Below, one piece after another: positions 1 through 7,960 of a DNA stretch of 11,761 nt. The notes below the pieces were generated by a model. The model was not told where the DNA came from. It saw only the letters and a list, made by a program, of their open reading frames with translations, and made no database searches. Source of the stretch: Vicinamibacteria bacterium (lineage in GTDB: Bacteria > Acidobacteriota > Vicinamibacteria > Vicinamibacterales > 2-12-FULL-66-21). The DNA lies in the NCBI GenBank assembly GCA_025937075.1, contig JAICSD010000092.1, positions 1 to 11,761 of the forward strand, given 5' to 3'. The translations under genes were made by a program, and so were the position numbers. Numbering within the stretch: the first letter of the stretch is position 1; each line of letters begins with the position of its first letter.

Positions 1-1305
1 CGGGAAGCGCAGCGTCGGATAGACGTCGAACCGGGTCAAGCCGCGGTCGACCACCTGCTCGCCGGCCTTGTCGGTGCGCACCAGCGTGACGTACTCGCCG
101 TTGGTGCCGAAATAGAGCGGCAGATGCCCGATCGGCGCCTCGGCGCGGCTGATGAGGACGCGCGGCTGCGAGCCGTACAGGTACGAGGTCGTGTCGTTCG
201 TGAACGTCTCGTTGCGGTCCACCGTCGTGCTGACGCCGATGCGGCCGATGCTGTCGGTGAGATTGATGTTGAACCGGCGCGTCACGTTCGTGGCGTTGTA
301 GGGGTTCTGCTGATAGAGCTGCTGTGACTGGGTGCTCGAGAAGTAGTCGGCATTGCCGGCTACCCTCATCGTCTGCGTCAGCCGCTGCGCCGTGGTGCCC
401 GTGATGAAATAGCTCGATGTCGCGGGGTGCACGGCCTCGGTGCCGTCCGCCAGATGATAGGTCGCGTCGTGCTCGTTGATGATGAGCACGCGGGCGTTCC
501 CCTGCGATCCGGGTCCCGTCACGTAGCGGTACTCGCCGCCGTATCCCTGCCCGGTCTTCGAGTACCAGTCGTGGTACAACGTCGCGTCCTGGCTCCGGTT
601 GATGGCCCAGAAAAACGCGTTGCTGAGCGTCTGGCCGCGGACCGTGGACGCGCCGTAGGTGGGAATGAGGAACCCGGTGGCCCGATCCTCCTTGTTGATC
701 GGGTAGTACATCATCGGCAGGTAGAAGAGCGGGACGCCCTTCACCTTGAGCACCGTGTTCTTCAGGATCGCGTGCTCCTCGAGCGTCACCGTCGCCGAAT
801 CGGAGACCAGCTCCCACCGCGGCGTCGGCTGCACGCACGTCGTGAAGCCACCGTGAGTGATCCGGTACGTCTTGGGCGCGAGCTTCTCGATCGTCTCTCC
901 CCAGAAGTACGCGTCCGGCTCCTGCGCGCCGAACAGGCTGCGATCGATGCCGCGGTCCTGCAGGTTCGCGATGCCCGACGCGATGTAGAACGTCCCGGTG
1001 CGCGTCTTCGTGTTGAACTCCATCCGGTCGGCTGAAATGCGGTTGTCAGCCGAGACGAACACGACGTGGCCCGACGCGCGCAGGCGATCGGCGTCGCTGA
1101 ACACTTCGACCTCGTCGGCGAAGAACTGCATGTCGTTGCAGTCGATCTCGACGCTCTCCAGCAGGCGATAGTGCCGCGTGCTCGTCACCGTGATCGATCG
1201 CTGACTCGTCGTCTGCCAGATCTTGCAGCCGCCGGGGGCCTGTTGCGCGGTCGCGACACTGGCCACGGCGAGCATCAGCAGGGCAAGAACATACGTGCGG
1301 ATCAT
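1..1305 (-). CDS. lptD: LPS-assembly outer membrane protein LptD (OstA), N-terminal 435 residues; C-terminus beyond window
   Basis: This gene encodes the outer-membrane beta-barrel that, with LptE, inserts lipopolysaccharide into the outer leaflet. The frame is open from an ATG at 1305 to the left edge, exactly 435 codons, so the gene is cut at its 3' side; full LptD proteins are usually about 700-900 residues. A signal peptide is visible (MIRTYVLALLMLAVASVATA, then QQAPGG). Residues about 50-115 form an OstA/LptA-like jellyroll segment (ASGHVVFVSADNRISADRMEF). The LptD hallmarks PLFYLPMMYYPI (192-203) and ATGFLIPTYG (209-218) follow, then alternating barrel-type strands. Cysteines at 27, 56 and 157 could contribute to the disulfides typical of LptD. 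The gene lies downstream of accD and folC on the same strand, separated by a 224-bp repeat-rich gap, so it may or may not share their transcript. No strong Shine-Dalgarno is visible. The family call is firm. Confidence 0.93.
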   Translation of the reverse strand, partial: MIRTYVLALLMLAVASVATAQQAPGGCKIWQTTSQRSITVTSTRHYRLLESVEIDCNDMQFFADEVEVFSDADRLRASGHVVFVSADNRISADRMEFNTKTRTGTFYIASGIANLQDRGIDRSLFGAQEPDAYFWGETIEKLAPKTYRITHGGFTTCVQPTPRWELVSDSATVTLEEHAILKNTVLKVKGVPLFYLPMMYYPINKEDRATGFLIPTYGASTVRGQTLSNAFFWAINRSQDATLYHDWYSKTGQGYGGEYRYVTGPGSQGNARVLIINEHDATYHLADGTEAVHPATSSYFITGTTAQRLTQTMRVAGNADYFSSTQSQQLYQQNPYNATNVTRRFNINLTDSIGRIGVSTTVDRNETFTNDTTSYLYGSQPRVLISRAEAPIGHLPLYFGTNGEYVTLVRTDKAGEQVVDRGLTRFDVYPTLRFP

Positions 1306-1350
1306 TCAGGTTCGGCGATGGGCTCCAGGTCTCGGCAGAATACCACGTCC

Positions 1351-1510
1351 GGATTGCCGATTGCCGACGGCAGATTGCCGATTGCATTGTCGATTTTCCA
1401 GCGGCGACTGGCGATGGGATTGCCGATTGCCGATTGGATGGGGGAATGGTGATTGTCGATTGGATTACTGATTGCGGATTTCCGATTTCCGATTTCCGAT
1501 TGGACCCCGT
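1351..1510. repeat. Degenerate period-7 tandem repeat array (GATTGCC / CGATTTC type)
   Basis: The gap between folC and lptD is filled with imperfect heptamers. GATTGCC units occur at about 1352-1395 and 1419-1436, a mixed stretch lies between, and a run of CCGATTT units sits at about 1476-1508. Each block keeps a 7-bp step while the consensus drifts. On the minus strand the units read GGCAATC or GGAAATC. The array lies downstream of the folC stop (1530) and upstream of the lptD start (1305). It encodes nothing plausible, because the frames through it only give repeated low-complexity peptides. Similar heptamer arrays are, to my knowledge, common between genes of acidobacterial-type genomes; their role is unknown. 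Confidence 0.85.
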
Positions 1511-1529
1511 TCCGGAGGGCACCGCATCA

Positions 1530-2888
1530 TCAGCCGCGTGTCAACATCTCCCGGATCGGCCCGATCAGAAAAATCGACCCGGCGATGACGACGTCGTTAC
1601 CGCTGCGGCAGGCAGCGCGGAGGGCCTGGATTGGATCCGGCTCCACGCGGACGTGTTGATGCAGTGGCCGCGCTGTCTCGGCGATCGCGTCGGCGGCCAT
1701 GGCGCGCGGCGTCGATGCCGTCGTGCAGATGATCTCGCGTGCAGCGGGAGCGATCGCGGTCAGCATCTGGCGCACGTCCTTGTCCCGCATCGCGCCGAAC
1801 ACGAGCGTGACGCCGCCGGCCGCGGTCTCCTGTAGATACGCCGCGAGCGCAAGGGCGCCCGCCGGATTGTGCGCCGCATCGAGCAGGACGCGGCAGCCCT
1901 GGTAGTGCAGCTCTTCGAGGCGTCCCGGCCAGGCGATGTTCGTGAGGCCGGCGCGCATCGCATCCTCGGCGACGCGAATCCCGTGGCCATCGAGTACATC
2001 GATCAGTTCAATTGCCACGCGTGCATTGTCGATTTGATGCGCGCCGCGCAGCGCCAGACGGACGTCGTTCAATGTGACGCGACTGCTCGCTATGTGGAGT
2101 GAATCACAGGAGTTCAGGAGGCCAGGAGGGAAATCACAGGAGTCCAGGAGAACATGAGAAATTTGTGTTCTCCTGATCTCCTGGTCTCCTGTGAGACCTG
2201 CAGCGGACACGCGGACGTCGACATCCGCGCGCCGGAGCGGTGCGCGCTGCTCCGCGCAGACGCGCTCGATGACGCGCAGGGCCTCATCGGGAACAGGCCC
2301 GCACACGAGCGGCACGCCGCGCTTGACGATCCCGGCCTTTTCGGAAGCGATCGACGCGAGCGTCGATCCGAGCTGCGTCTGATGATCGAAATCGATTGAG
2401 ACGATCGCGGCGGCAATGGGCGTGACGATGTTCGTGGCGTCGAGCCGCCCTCCCAAACCAACCTCCAGGACCGCGATCTCGACGCCGGCCTCGCGGAACA
2501 GATCGAACGCGACGGCCGTCGCGCATTCGAAGAACGTCGGCGGTGCGTCGAGCGTGCCCTCCCGCATCAATCCTTCAATCGCCGTCTGAAGCCGTGCTAT
2601 CGACGCATCGAGGGTATCGGGCTCGATCTCCCGCCCGCCGATGACGAACCGTTCTTCGAGGCGGACGAGATGCGGGGACGTGTACCGCGCGGTCCGATGC
2701 CCCGCCTCGCGAAGCATCGCCTCGACCATCGCCGTGACGGACCCTTTGCCGTTCGTGCCGGCGACGAGCACGGACCGGAAGCTGCGTTCGGGATGGTCCA
2801 GCGCCTCGCACAGCCGCGCCATGTTGGCGAGGCCGAACTTCATGCCGAAGCGTTCGAGGCTGAAGAGGAATTCGCGCGGCGCGCTCAC
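1530..2888 (-). CDS. folC: Bifunctional folylpolyglutamate synthase / dihydrofolate synthase FolC, with in-frame repeat insertion
   Basis: FolC is a cytoplasmic Mur-ligase-fold enzyme that adds glutamate to dihydropteroate and to folates, using ATP. Visible motifs are the P-loop GTNGKGS (44-50), TSPHL (70-74), the [13 protein letters not shown] core (141-153), SEKAGIVK (182-189, whose K184 matches the carbamylated lysine of the family), GAHQIDNA (282-289) at the domain junction and DAAHNP (337-342) in the C-terminal domain. The start is GTG at 2888 and overlaps the accD stop as GTGA, implying translational coupling; an accD-folC pairing is also known from E. coli. The protein has 452 residues, about 25-30 more than typical bacterial FolC. 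The excess matches a repeat-derived segment at residues about 232-262, which includes the echoing LLDSCDF and LLNSCDS. The frame is intact across it, so the enzyme is probably functional. Dihydrofolate synthase activity cannot be separated from polyglutamylation by sequence alone. Confidence 0.95.
   Translation of the reverse strand: MSAPREFLFSLERFGMKFGLANMARLCEALDHPERSFRSVLVAGTNGKGSVTAMVEAMLREAGHRTARYTSPHLVRLEERFVIGGREIEPDTLDASIARLQTAIEGLMREGTLDAPPTFFECATAVAFDLFREAGVEIAVLEVGLGGRLDATNIVTPIAAAIVSIDFDHQTQLGSTLASIASEKAGIVKRGVPLVCGPVPDEALRVIERVCAEQRAPLRRADVDVRVSAAGLTGDQEIRRTQISHVLLDSCDFPPGLLNSCDSLHIASSRVTLNDVRLALRGAHQIDNARVAIELIDVLDGHGIRVAEDAMRAGLTNIAWPGRLEELHYQGCRVLLDAAHNPAGALALAAYLQETAAGGVTLVFGAMRDKDVRQMLTAIAPAAREIICTTASTPRAMAADAIAETARPLHQHVRVEPDPIQALRAACRSGNDVVIAGSIFLIGPIREMLTRG
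2103..2195. repeat. Palindromic 8-bp repeat element (CAGGAGNN units) inserted inside folC
   Basis: The left arm (about 2105-2131) carries three CAGGAG units at 8-bp spacing, followed by two more at about 2136-2150. The right arm (about 2168-2193) carries three CTCCTG units at the same spacing in inverted orientation. The arms could pair into a long imperfect hairpin. The element is less GC-rich than the surrounding coding sequence. It lies within folC codons about 232-262 without breaking the frame. That it was inserted, rather than being an old part of folC, is inferred from its repeat structure, the local composition shift and the length excess of the protein. Confidence 0.85.
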
Positions 2889-3796
2889 GACTGGCGCGGA
2901 ACGGCTTCTTCGACGATCTCGCGCTCGACGGCAGGCGCCGGCACGCGGGCCGGCGTCGGACGGCCGAAGCGGAGCAGACGGGCCACCGCGTCCTTCATCT
3001 CGCGGCGATCGACGATCATGTCGAGCATGCCGTGCTCGAGGAGGAACTCGCTGCGCTGAAAGCCCTCCGGCAGCTTCTGCCGGATCGTCTGTTCGATGAC
3101 GCGCGGGCCCGCAAATCCGATGAGCGCCTTCGGCTCCGCGATGTTCACGTCGCCGAGCATGGCAAAGCTGGCCGTCACGCCACCGGTCGTCGGGTCAGTC
3201 AGGATGGAGATGTAGGGCAGACGAGCGCGATCCAGCCGCGCGAGCGCGGCGCTGATCTTCGCCATCTGCATCAGCGAGAGCGCCCCTTCCATCATGCGGG
3301 CGCCGCCCGAGCACGAGACGATGACGACGGGCAGCCGCTGATCGATCGCGCGCTCGATCGCGCGCGTGATCTTCTCGCCGACCACCACGCCCATGCTGCC
3401 GCCGATGAACCCGTACTCCATCGCGGCCACCGACGTCTCGATTCCCCCAATCGAGCCGACCGCGCAGATGACGGCGTCCTTCAATCCCGTCGCCCTGATG
3501 CTCGAGTCCAGCCGGGCACTGTAGGGCTTCGTGTCCGTGAACTTGAGCGGATCGGTGGTGACCAGAGCCGCGTCGTACTCCTTCCACGAGCCATCGAACA
3601 GCATCCGCAGCCGGTCTGCGGCGCCGAGGCGGAAGTGGTGCGTGCATTTCGGGCAGACGCTCAGGCTCGCGGCGAGGTCCTTGTTATAGAGAATCTCGCT
3701 GCAGGACGGGCACTTCACCCACAGGCCTTCGGGAACTCGGCTTGGTTTGTCGGCGGGGGGCTCAATGGGCTTGCGTGGCTTCTTGAACCAGGCCAT
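2885..3796 (-). CDS. accD: Acetyl-CoA carboxylase carboxyltransferase subunit beta AccD
   Basis: AccD is the beta subunit of the carboxyltransferase that, with AccA, moves the carboxyl group from biotin to acetyl-CoA to form malonyl-CoA, the first committed step of fatty-acid synthesis. The 303-residue length is normal. The N-terminal zinc ribbon is complete, with C29-P-S-C32 and C48-P-K-C51. The crotonase-fold carboxyltransferase domain shows [59 protein letters not shown] and [18 protein letters not shown] in the usual order. The start is ATG at 3796, just before the zinc-ribbon segment; no strong Shine-Dalgarno is seen. The TGA stop (2887-2885) overlaps the GTG of folC, so the two genes form a coupled pair. 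The last 30 or so residues are a loosely conserved acidic/proline tail. Confidence 0.97.
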   Translation of the reverse strand: MAWFKKPRKPIEPPADKPSRVPEGLWVKCPSCSEILYNKDLAASLSVCPKCTHHFRLGAADRLRMLFDGSWKEYDAALVTTDPLKFTDTKPYSARLDSSIRATGLKDAVICAVGSIGGIETSVAAMEYGFIGGSMGVVVGEKITRAIERAIDQRLPVVIVSCSGGARMMEGALSLMQMAKISAALARLDRARLPYISILTDPTTGGVTASFAMLGDVNIAEPKALIGFAGPRVIEQTIRQKLPEGFQRSEFLLEHGMLDMIVDRREMKDAVARLLRFGRPTPARVPAPAVEREIVEEAVPRQS

Positions 3797-3820
3797 TGTG
3801 TTGAGCTTAGCAGATTCTCA

Positions 3821-3918
3821 CCGAGGGGCTGGCGCCCTCGGACTCCCCCACGCCGTCTCTCGCGCGGCCTGGGGGCCGCGCTCCGGCGCTCCAGTAGCGC
3901 GGGCCTTTCAGGCCCGCG
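3821..3918. repeat. Cluster of three GC-rich hairpins between the kinase gene and accD
   Basis: Three separate perfect inverted repeats occupy the gap. CCGAGGG (3821-3827) pairs with 3835-3841 across a 7-nt loop. GCGCGGCC (3862-3869) pairs with 3874-3881 across TGGG. CGCGGGCCT (3898-3906) pairs with 3910-3918 across TTC. The third starts 2 nt after the kinase stop codon on the minus strand, where a terminator would be expected, but none has a T-tract. They could be factor-dependent terminators, mRNA 3'-end stabilisers, or members of a dispersed palindromic repeat family. Confidence 0.7.
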
Positions 3919-3920
3919 AA

Positions 3921-4556
3921 TCAGGTTCTCGGCACGTAATACCGCGTCCCGCCGGTCAGGCTCCGAATCTGCTTCACGAGCTCGTCGAGCGCCTCGTCCT
4001 CCCAGCGTGCGTCGATCTGCGATGTCTCGACGACTAGGAGCGGAGTGGCTGTGTAGTGAAAGAAGAAGTGGTTGTACGCCTCGTTCAGCTCGCGAAGGTA
4101 TGCGTCTCCGAGTGCGGGGACGTCGGGGTGTTCCCGCGCGCGCTCGCGCAGCCGGCGGCGAATCACGTCCGTCGGGGTCTGAAGATAGATGACGAGATCC
4201 GGCGGCGGGACGTCCTCGGCCAGGAGCTCGTACAGGCGCTGGTAGATGAACAGCTCATTGTCGTCCAGGTTCAAGTACGCGTAGATCTTGTCGCGATCGA
4301 ACACGTAGTCGCAGACGGTGGCCTGGCTGAAGAGATCGCTCTGCCGGAGCGAGGCCTGCTGCCGATGGCGCGACAGCGTGAAAAAGAGCTGCGCCTGGAA
4401 CGCCGCACCGGGGCGGCCGTTGTAGAAATCCGTCAGAAAGGGATTGTCCGCTTCGTCGAGGACGACCGCAGCGTCGAGGCGCGCGCCGAGACGTTCGGCC
4501 AGTGCGGACTTGCCCGCGCCAGCCGCCCCCTCGATCGCGATGTGCCTAAACTGCAA
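3921..4556 (-). CDS. Deoxynucleoside kinase (dCK/dGK-like family)
   Basis: The product resembles the deoxynucleoside kinase family, which phosphorylates deoxynucleosides with ATP in cytoplasmic nucleotide salvage. Counting from the chosen start, it has 211 residues, typical for the family (about 205-220). It shows the Walker A motif GAAGAGKS (10-17), the NPFLTDFYN substrate-side segment, a Q-rich helix (FTLSRHRQQ), the FDRDKIYAYLNL segment in the position of the family DRS/ERS motif, DLVIYLQTP and the arginine-rich lid RRRLRERARE. The start TTG at 4556 gives MQFRHIAIEG just before the P-loop. An ATG at 4634 would add 26 arginine-rich, poorly folded-looking residues, so I prefer TTG. A TATACT box (4573-4568) lies only about 12 nt upstream of the TTG, which would suit a very short or absent leader. 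Substrate preference (dA, dG or dC) cannot be read from sequence. The gene diverges from the menC-like gene. Confidence 0.88.
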   Translation of the reverse strand: MQFRHIAIEGAAGAGKSALAERLGARLDAAVVLDEADNPFLTDFYNGRPGAAFQAQLFFTLSRHRQQASLRQSDLFSQATVCDYVFDRDKIYAYLNLDDNELFIYQRLYELLAEDVPPPDLVIYLQTPTDVIRRRLRERAREHPDVPALGDAYLRELNEAYNHFFFHYTATPLLVVETSQIDARWEDEALDELVKQIRSLTGGTRYYVPRT

Positions 4557-4657
4557 GTGTGGCCTGGAGTATAACCGCGGACTTACGCGGACCGCGCTGA
4601 GGGACCGGCGGGGCAGCCGCTGGCGTTTACGCACCCATCTGTGTTTTTCTGTGTCGC

Positions 4658-5779
4658 GTGTCCGGCGGATTGAGGATCGATCGTCTCGAGCTGCGCCTGC
4701 TGCGGCTTCCGCTCGTGCGATTCTTCGAGACCAGCTTCGGCCGAAGCACCGATCGCACGTTCGTGCTGGTCACGCTCCGGGGCGACGGGGAAACGGGAAT
4801 AGGGGAGTGCGTCGCCGATGCGAACCCGTTTTACAGCTCGGAGACGACAGCCACCGTGTGGCACATCATCCGCGACTTCCTCGGACCGCTGGTGCTCGGA
4901 AGGAACTTCGATCACCCTCGGGACCTGTATCCTGCGATGCGGCACGTGCGCGGCCATCAGATGGCCAAGGCCGCAGTCGAGATGGCGGCGTGGGATTTGT
5001 ACGGGCGCCAGCAGCGGGTGTCGCTCAGCTCGTTGTTCGGCGGCACGCGGCGGCAGATCGAATCCGGCGTCTCGATCGGGATTCAGGACACGCTCGACGC
5101 GCTGGCGGAGCGGATTGCCGAAGAACGTGCGGCGGGCTACCGGAGGATCAAAATCAAGATCAAGCCCGGCTGGGATGTGAACGCCGTCGCCATGGTCCGG
5201 ACCAGGTTCGACGGACTCCCGTTGATGGTGGACGCGAACGCCGCCTACACGCGTGCCGACGCGCCGCATCTGGCGGCGCTGGATCGGTTCGACCTGATGA
5301 TGATCGAGCAGCCGCTCGATTACGATGACCTGCGCGACCACGCGGCGCTCCAGCGGCAGATCGCGACGCCGATTTGCCTCGACGAGTCGATCGCGTCGGT
5401 GCGGGCGGCGGAGGATGCGATGGCAATGGGCGCGTGCCGCATCATCAACATCAAGCCGGGGCGCGTCGGCGGGCACGCCGAATCGATCCGGCTGCACGAT
5501 GCCGCCGCGGCGCGCGGCATTCCCGTGTGGCACGGCGGCATGCTCGAGAGCGGCATCGGCCGCGCGCACAACATTCACCTGTCGACGCTGCCGAACTTCC
5601 GCCTGCCGGGCGATATCGCCGCGAGCCGCCGTTATTTCATGCCCGATCTCATCGAGCCGCCCATCGAGGTGAGCTCCGACGGCACGATTGCCGTGCCCGA
5701 TGGACCGGGCATCGGTGTGACCGTCGTCTCCGAGCGTGTGCAGCGCGCGACCCTCGATGTCTGCGACGTGAGACTGTGA
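4658..5779 (+). CDS. menC: o-Succinylbenzoate synthase / N-succinylamino acid racemase family protein (enolase superfamily)
   Basis: This enolase-superfamily enzyme most closely matches the MenC2/NSAR group. MenC dehydrates SHCHC to o-succinylbenzoate in menaquinone synthesis, while relatives racemise N-acylamino acids. The N-terminal capping domain includes LVRFFETSFG (19-28). The barrel carries the catalytic K-x-K (K165, K167 in IKIKIKPGWD), the metal ligands D192 (VDAN), E217 (IEQPL) and D242 (CLDES), and the second catalytic lysine K266 (NIKPGRVGG). VWHGGMLESGIGRAHN (290-305) is typical of this group. All key residues are present in a normal 373-residue length. The start is GTG at 4658; TTG at 4670 is an alternative, and neither has a clear Shine-Dalgarno. 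No other menaquinone genes are in the window, so OSBS versus racemase activity is open. Its stop overlaps a possible GTG start of the next gene, implying co-transcription. Confidence 0.85.
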   Translation: MSGGLRIDRLELRLLRLPLVRFFETSFGRSTDRTFVLVTLRGDGETGIGECVADANPFYSSETTATVWHIIRDFLGPLVLGRNFDHPRDLYPAMRHVRGHQMAKAAVEMAAWDLYGRQQRVSLSSLFGGTRRQIESGVSIGIQDTLDALAERIAEERAAGYRRIKIKIKPGWDVNAVAMVRTRFDGLPLMVDANAAYTRADAPHLAALDRFDLMMIEQPLDYDDLRDHAALQRQIATPICLDESIASVRAAEDAMAMGACRIINIKPGRVGGHAESIRLHDAAAARGIPVWHGGMLESGIGRAHNIHLSTLPNFRLPGDIAASRRYFMPDLIEPPIEVSSDGTIAVPDGPGIGVTVVSERVQRATLDVCDVRL

Positions 5780-5787
5780 ACCAGCCC

Positions 5788-7911
5788 ATGAACCGACTGA
5801 CGTGTGCGACCCTGTTGATCCTCCTTTCCGCGTGCGCGAGCGCGCCCCCACGTCCTCCTGCTCCGGCCGCCGTCAGCTTCGAGCAGAAAATGGGCTGGAT
5901 CCTTCAGCTCGAGGATCGACGGGTGCTCCGCGTCGAGCCGGCCGTTTCGCAGCCGGCGCCGGTCGCACCAGGCCGCACGCGCGCGGCTCCCGTTCCGCCG
6001 GCTCCTCCCGCGCCCGATCTCACGCATCTCTTGACCGACACCGACGCCCGTATCCGCCGCCGCGCGGCGTTGGCGATCGGCCGAACGGGACTGGCGGAGG
6101 GGGTCGCGGCGCTCACGCCGGTGCTCACGGACGCCGATCCCGACGTCCGGCAGATGGCCGCGTTCGGCCTGGGGCTGCTCGGCGATCGCAGCGCGGTTCC
6201 CGCGTTGACGACCGCGCTCGGCGACGCCGATCCGCGCGTCCGTGGCCGCGCCGCGGAGGCACTCGGCTCGATCGGCGATGCGGCTGCGGCGCCCGCTATC
6301 GGATCGATGGCCGCGGCCTACATCAAGCAGGGTGTGCTCGCCTCGATCGCGCCGGACGATGAGCAGTGGCCGAAGGCGCCGGAGGTCGAGGCCGTCCGGC
6401 TGGCGTTGTATGCGCTCGTCCGTCTGAAGGCATGGGATCCGCTCGCTGGCGCGGTGCTCGATGGATCGGGTCAACCCCTGAGCGCGTGGTGGCCCGTGGC
6501 GTACGCGCTGCAGCGCATCGACGAGCCGCGAGCGTCAGGGGCCCTGCAGCGCCTCGTTCGAGGCGAAGGACGCTACACCCGCGCGTTCGCGGCGCGAGGC
6601 CTCGGCGTCCTGAAGGACGCGTCGTCGGTGCCCGTGCTCGTCACGGCGCTCGAGGGGGCCAAAGGCGACGAGCTGGTGACCGCATCGATCGTGCGCGCGC
6701 TGGGCCAGATCCCGGGCGCGAATGCCGTGCCTGCCGTGCTCGGCGTGCTGAACAGCGATGCGACGTTGCCGAACGTCAGGCTCGAAGCCGTCGCTGCGCT
6801 CGGGGCGTTGCGCGCCAGAGCCGCGCTGCCCGCCGTTCAGGATCTGATCGCGGACGACTGGCCAACGATGCGCGCTGCGGCCCTGCGCGCCGCGGCAGCG
6901 ATCGATTCGGACGCGTTACTGCTGACGCTGTCCGGCATGGAACAAGATCCGCACTGGACCGTGAGGTCGACGCTCGCCGAGGTGCTGGGGACCCTTTCGG
7001 GCCCCGTAGCCATCGAGCGGCTGCGCCCGATGCTTGGCGATCAGGACAAGCGCGTCGTGCCTGCTGTCATCGAGTCGCTGACGAAGCTGCACGCGCCGGG
7101 ACTCGACGCGCTTCTGTTGGAGCAGCTGAAAAGCCCGGACACGGGCGTCAGAACCGCGGCCGCGCACGCGATCGGAGAAGTGAAGCTGGCTGCGGGAGCG
7201 GCCGCGCTGCGCGACGCCTATTCAGCGGGCACCTCGGATGCGACGTACACACCGCGAGCGGAGGCGCTCGACGCGCTCGTCAAGTTCGGGGCCGCCGCCG
7301 CGGTCGAGACGCTGAAGGCCGCGCTCGCCGACAAGGATTGGGCAGTACGCGTGCACGCCGCCGACCTGCTGAAGAGGCTGGATCCATCGGTCGAGACCGC
7401 CCACACGATCCGGCCGGTGCCTGGCGATCCCGTCGTCCCCTATACCTCTCGGGACCTGATCGGGCCGCCGTACTCGCCGCACGCGTTCATCGAGACGGTG
7501 AAGGGCACGATCGAGATCGAGCTGACGGTGCTGGATGCGCCGCAGACGTCGCAGAATTTCATGGCGCTCGCGCGCAAGGGGTTCTTCAACGGCCTGCAGA
7601 TCCACCGCGTGGTGCCGAACTTCGTCGTCCAGGACGGCGATCCCCGCGGCGACGGATCGGGCGGACCGGGGTACACGATTCGCGATGAGCTGAACGATCG
7701 GCCGTACCTCCGCGGCACGGTTGGTATGGCACTCGACTGGCGCGATACGGGGGGCAGCCAGTTCTTCATCACGCACTCGCCGCAGCCGCACCTCGACGCG
7801 AAGTACACGGTATTCGGGCGCGTCGTCAACGGGATGGACGTCGTCGATCGCCTGCAGCAGCTCGATACGATTCAGCGGGTGCGGATTTGGGACGGGAAGA
7901 CGATGCAGTAG
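5788..7911 (+). CDS. Lipoprotein with HEAT repeats and C-terminal cyclophilin-type peptidyl-prolyl isomerase
   Basis: This is a 707-residue exported protein. The N-terminus MNRLTCATLLILLSAC ends in a lipobox (L-S-A-C, Cys16), so it should be lipidated and membrane-anchored in the periplasm. A proline/alanine linker precedes about 460 residues (roughly 75-535) of HEAT/PBS-lyase-type helical repeats, for example ARIRRRAALAIGRTG, DVRQMAAFGLGLLGD and RVRGRAAEALGSIGD. The last 140 residues (about 567-707) form a cyclophilin domain. Its catalytic set appears intact: R607 in IHRVVPNF, F612, Q615 in VVQDGDP, GTVGMAL, Q658/F660 in GSQFFITHS and KYTVFGRV. A likely role is folding or scaffolding of envelope proteins, with the repeats binding partners; that is inference. 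An in-frame GTG at 5776 overlaps the menC-like stop as GTGA and would add four residues (MNQP) before the chosen ATG. Both starts keep the signal peptide. Confidence 0.9.
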   Translation: MNRLTCATLLILLSACASAPPRPPAPAAVSFEQKMGWILQLEDRRVLRVEPAVSQPAPVAPGRTRAAPVPPAPPAPDLTHLLTDTDARIRRRAALAIGRTGLAEGVAALTPVLTDADPDVRQMAAFGLGLLGDRSAVPALTTALGDADPRVRGRAAEALGSIGDAAAAPAIGSMAAAYIKQGVLASIAPDDEQWPKAPEVEAVRLALYALVRLKAWDPLAGAVLDGSGQPLSAWWPVAYALQRIDEPRASGALQRLVRGEGRYTRAFAARGLGVLKDASSVPVLVTALEGAKGDELVTASIVRALGQIPGANAVPAVLGVLNSDATLPNVRLEAVAALGALRARAALPAVQDLIADDWPTMRAAALRAAAAIDSDALLLTLSGMEQDPHWTVRSTLAEVLGTLSGPVAIERLRPMLGDQDKRVVPAVIESLTKLHAPGLDALLLEQLKSPDTGVRTAAAHAIGEVKLAAGAAALRDAYSAGTSDATYTPRAEALDALVKFGAAAAVETLKAALADKDWAVRVHAADLLKRLDPSVETAHTIRPVPGDPVVPYTSRDLIGPPYSPHAFIETVKGTIEIELTVLDAPQTSQNFMALARKGFFNGLQIHRVVPNFVVQDGDPRGDGSGGPGYTIRDELNDRPYLRGTVGMALDWRDTGGSQFFITHSPQPHLDAKYTVFGRVVNGMDVVDRLQQLDTIQRVRIWDGKTMQ

Positions 7912-7929
7912 CGCGTGCGGCGTGCGCGT

Positions 7930-7953
7930 GCGTGATGCGGATTTGCATCACGC
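7930..7953 (+). terminator. Perfect 9-bp hairpin downstream of the HEAT/cyclophilin gene
   Basis: GCGTGATGC (7930-7938) pairs perfectly with 7945-7953 across a 6-nt loop, 18 nt after the stop codon. There is no T-tract, so it is not a classical intrinsic terminator. It may protect the 3' end, or act together with the strong terminator at 8028-8058. Confidence 0.4.
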
Positions 7954-7960
7954 CCGGGTG

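Noticed and set aside
1046..1522. A 158-codon minus-strand frame overlapping the lptD start and the heptamer array
   Set aside because: It is out of frame with lptD and its N-terminal third is simply translated repeat (NRKSEIGN, NRQSAI-like). Such frames arise whenever 7-bp repeats lack stops. lptD has clear family motifs in the competing frame.
3032..4192. A 386-codon plus-strand frame antisense to accD and the kinase
   Set aside because: It spans two real minus-strand genes and three hairpins, has no recognisable motif, and is composed of shadow-type Arg/Ala/Gly sequence.
5374..5775. Upstream extension of the HEAT/cyclophilin frame, open back to 5374
   Set aside because: It overlaps the menC-like gene in another frame and is arginine-rich shadow sequence. 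The lipobox signal peptide starting at 5776/5788 defines the real N-terminus.
4583..5851. A 422-codon minus-strand frame antisense to the menC-like gene
   Set aside because: Low-complexity Arg/His-rich translation typical of the opposite strand of a GC-rich gene; the plus frame has every catalytic motif of the enolase superfamily.
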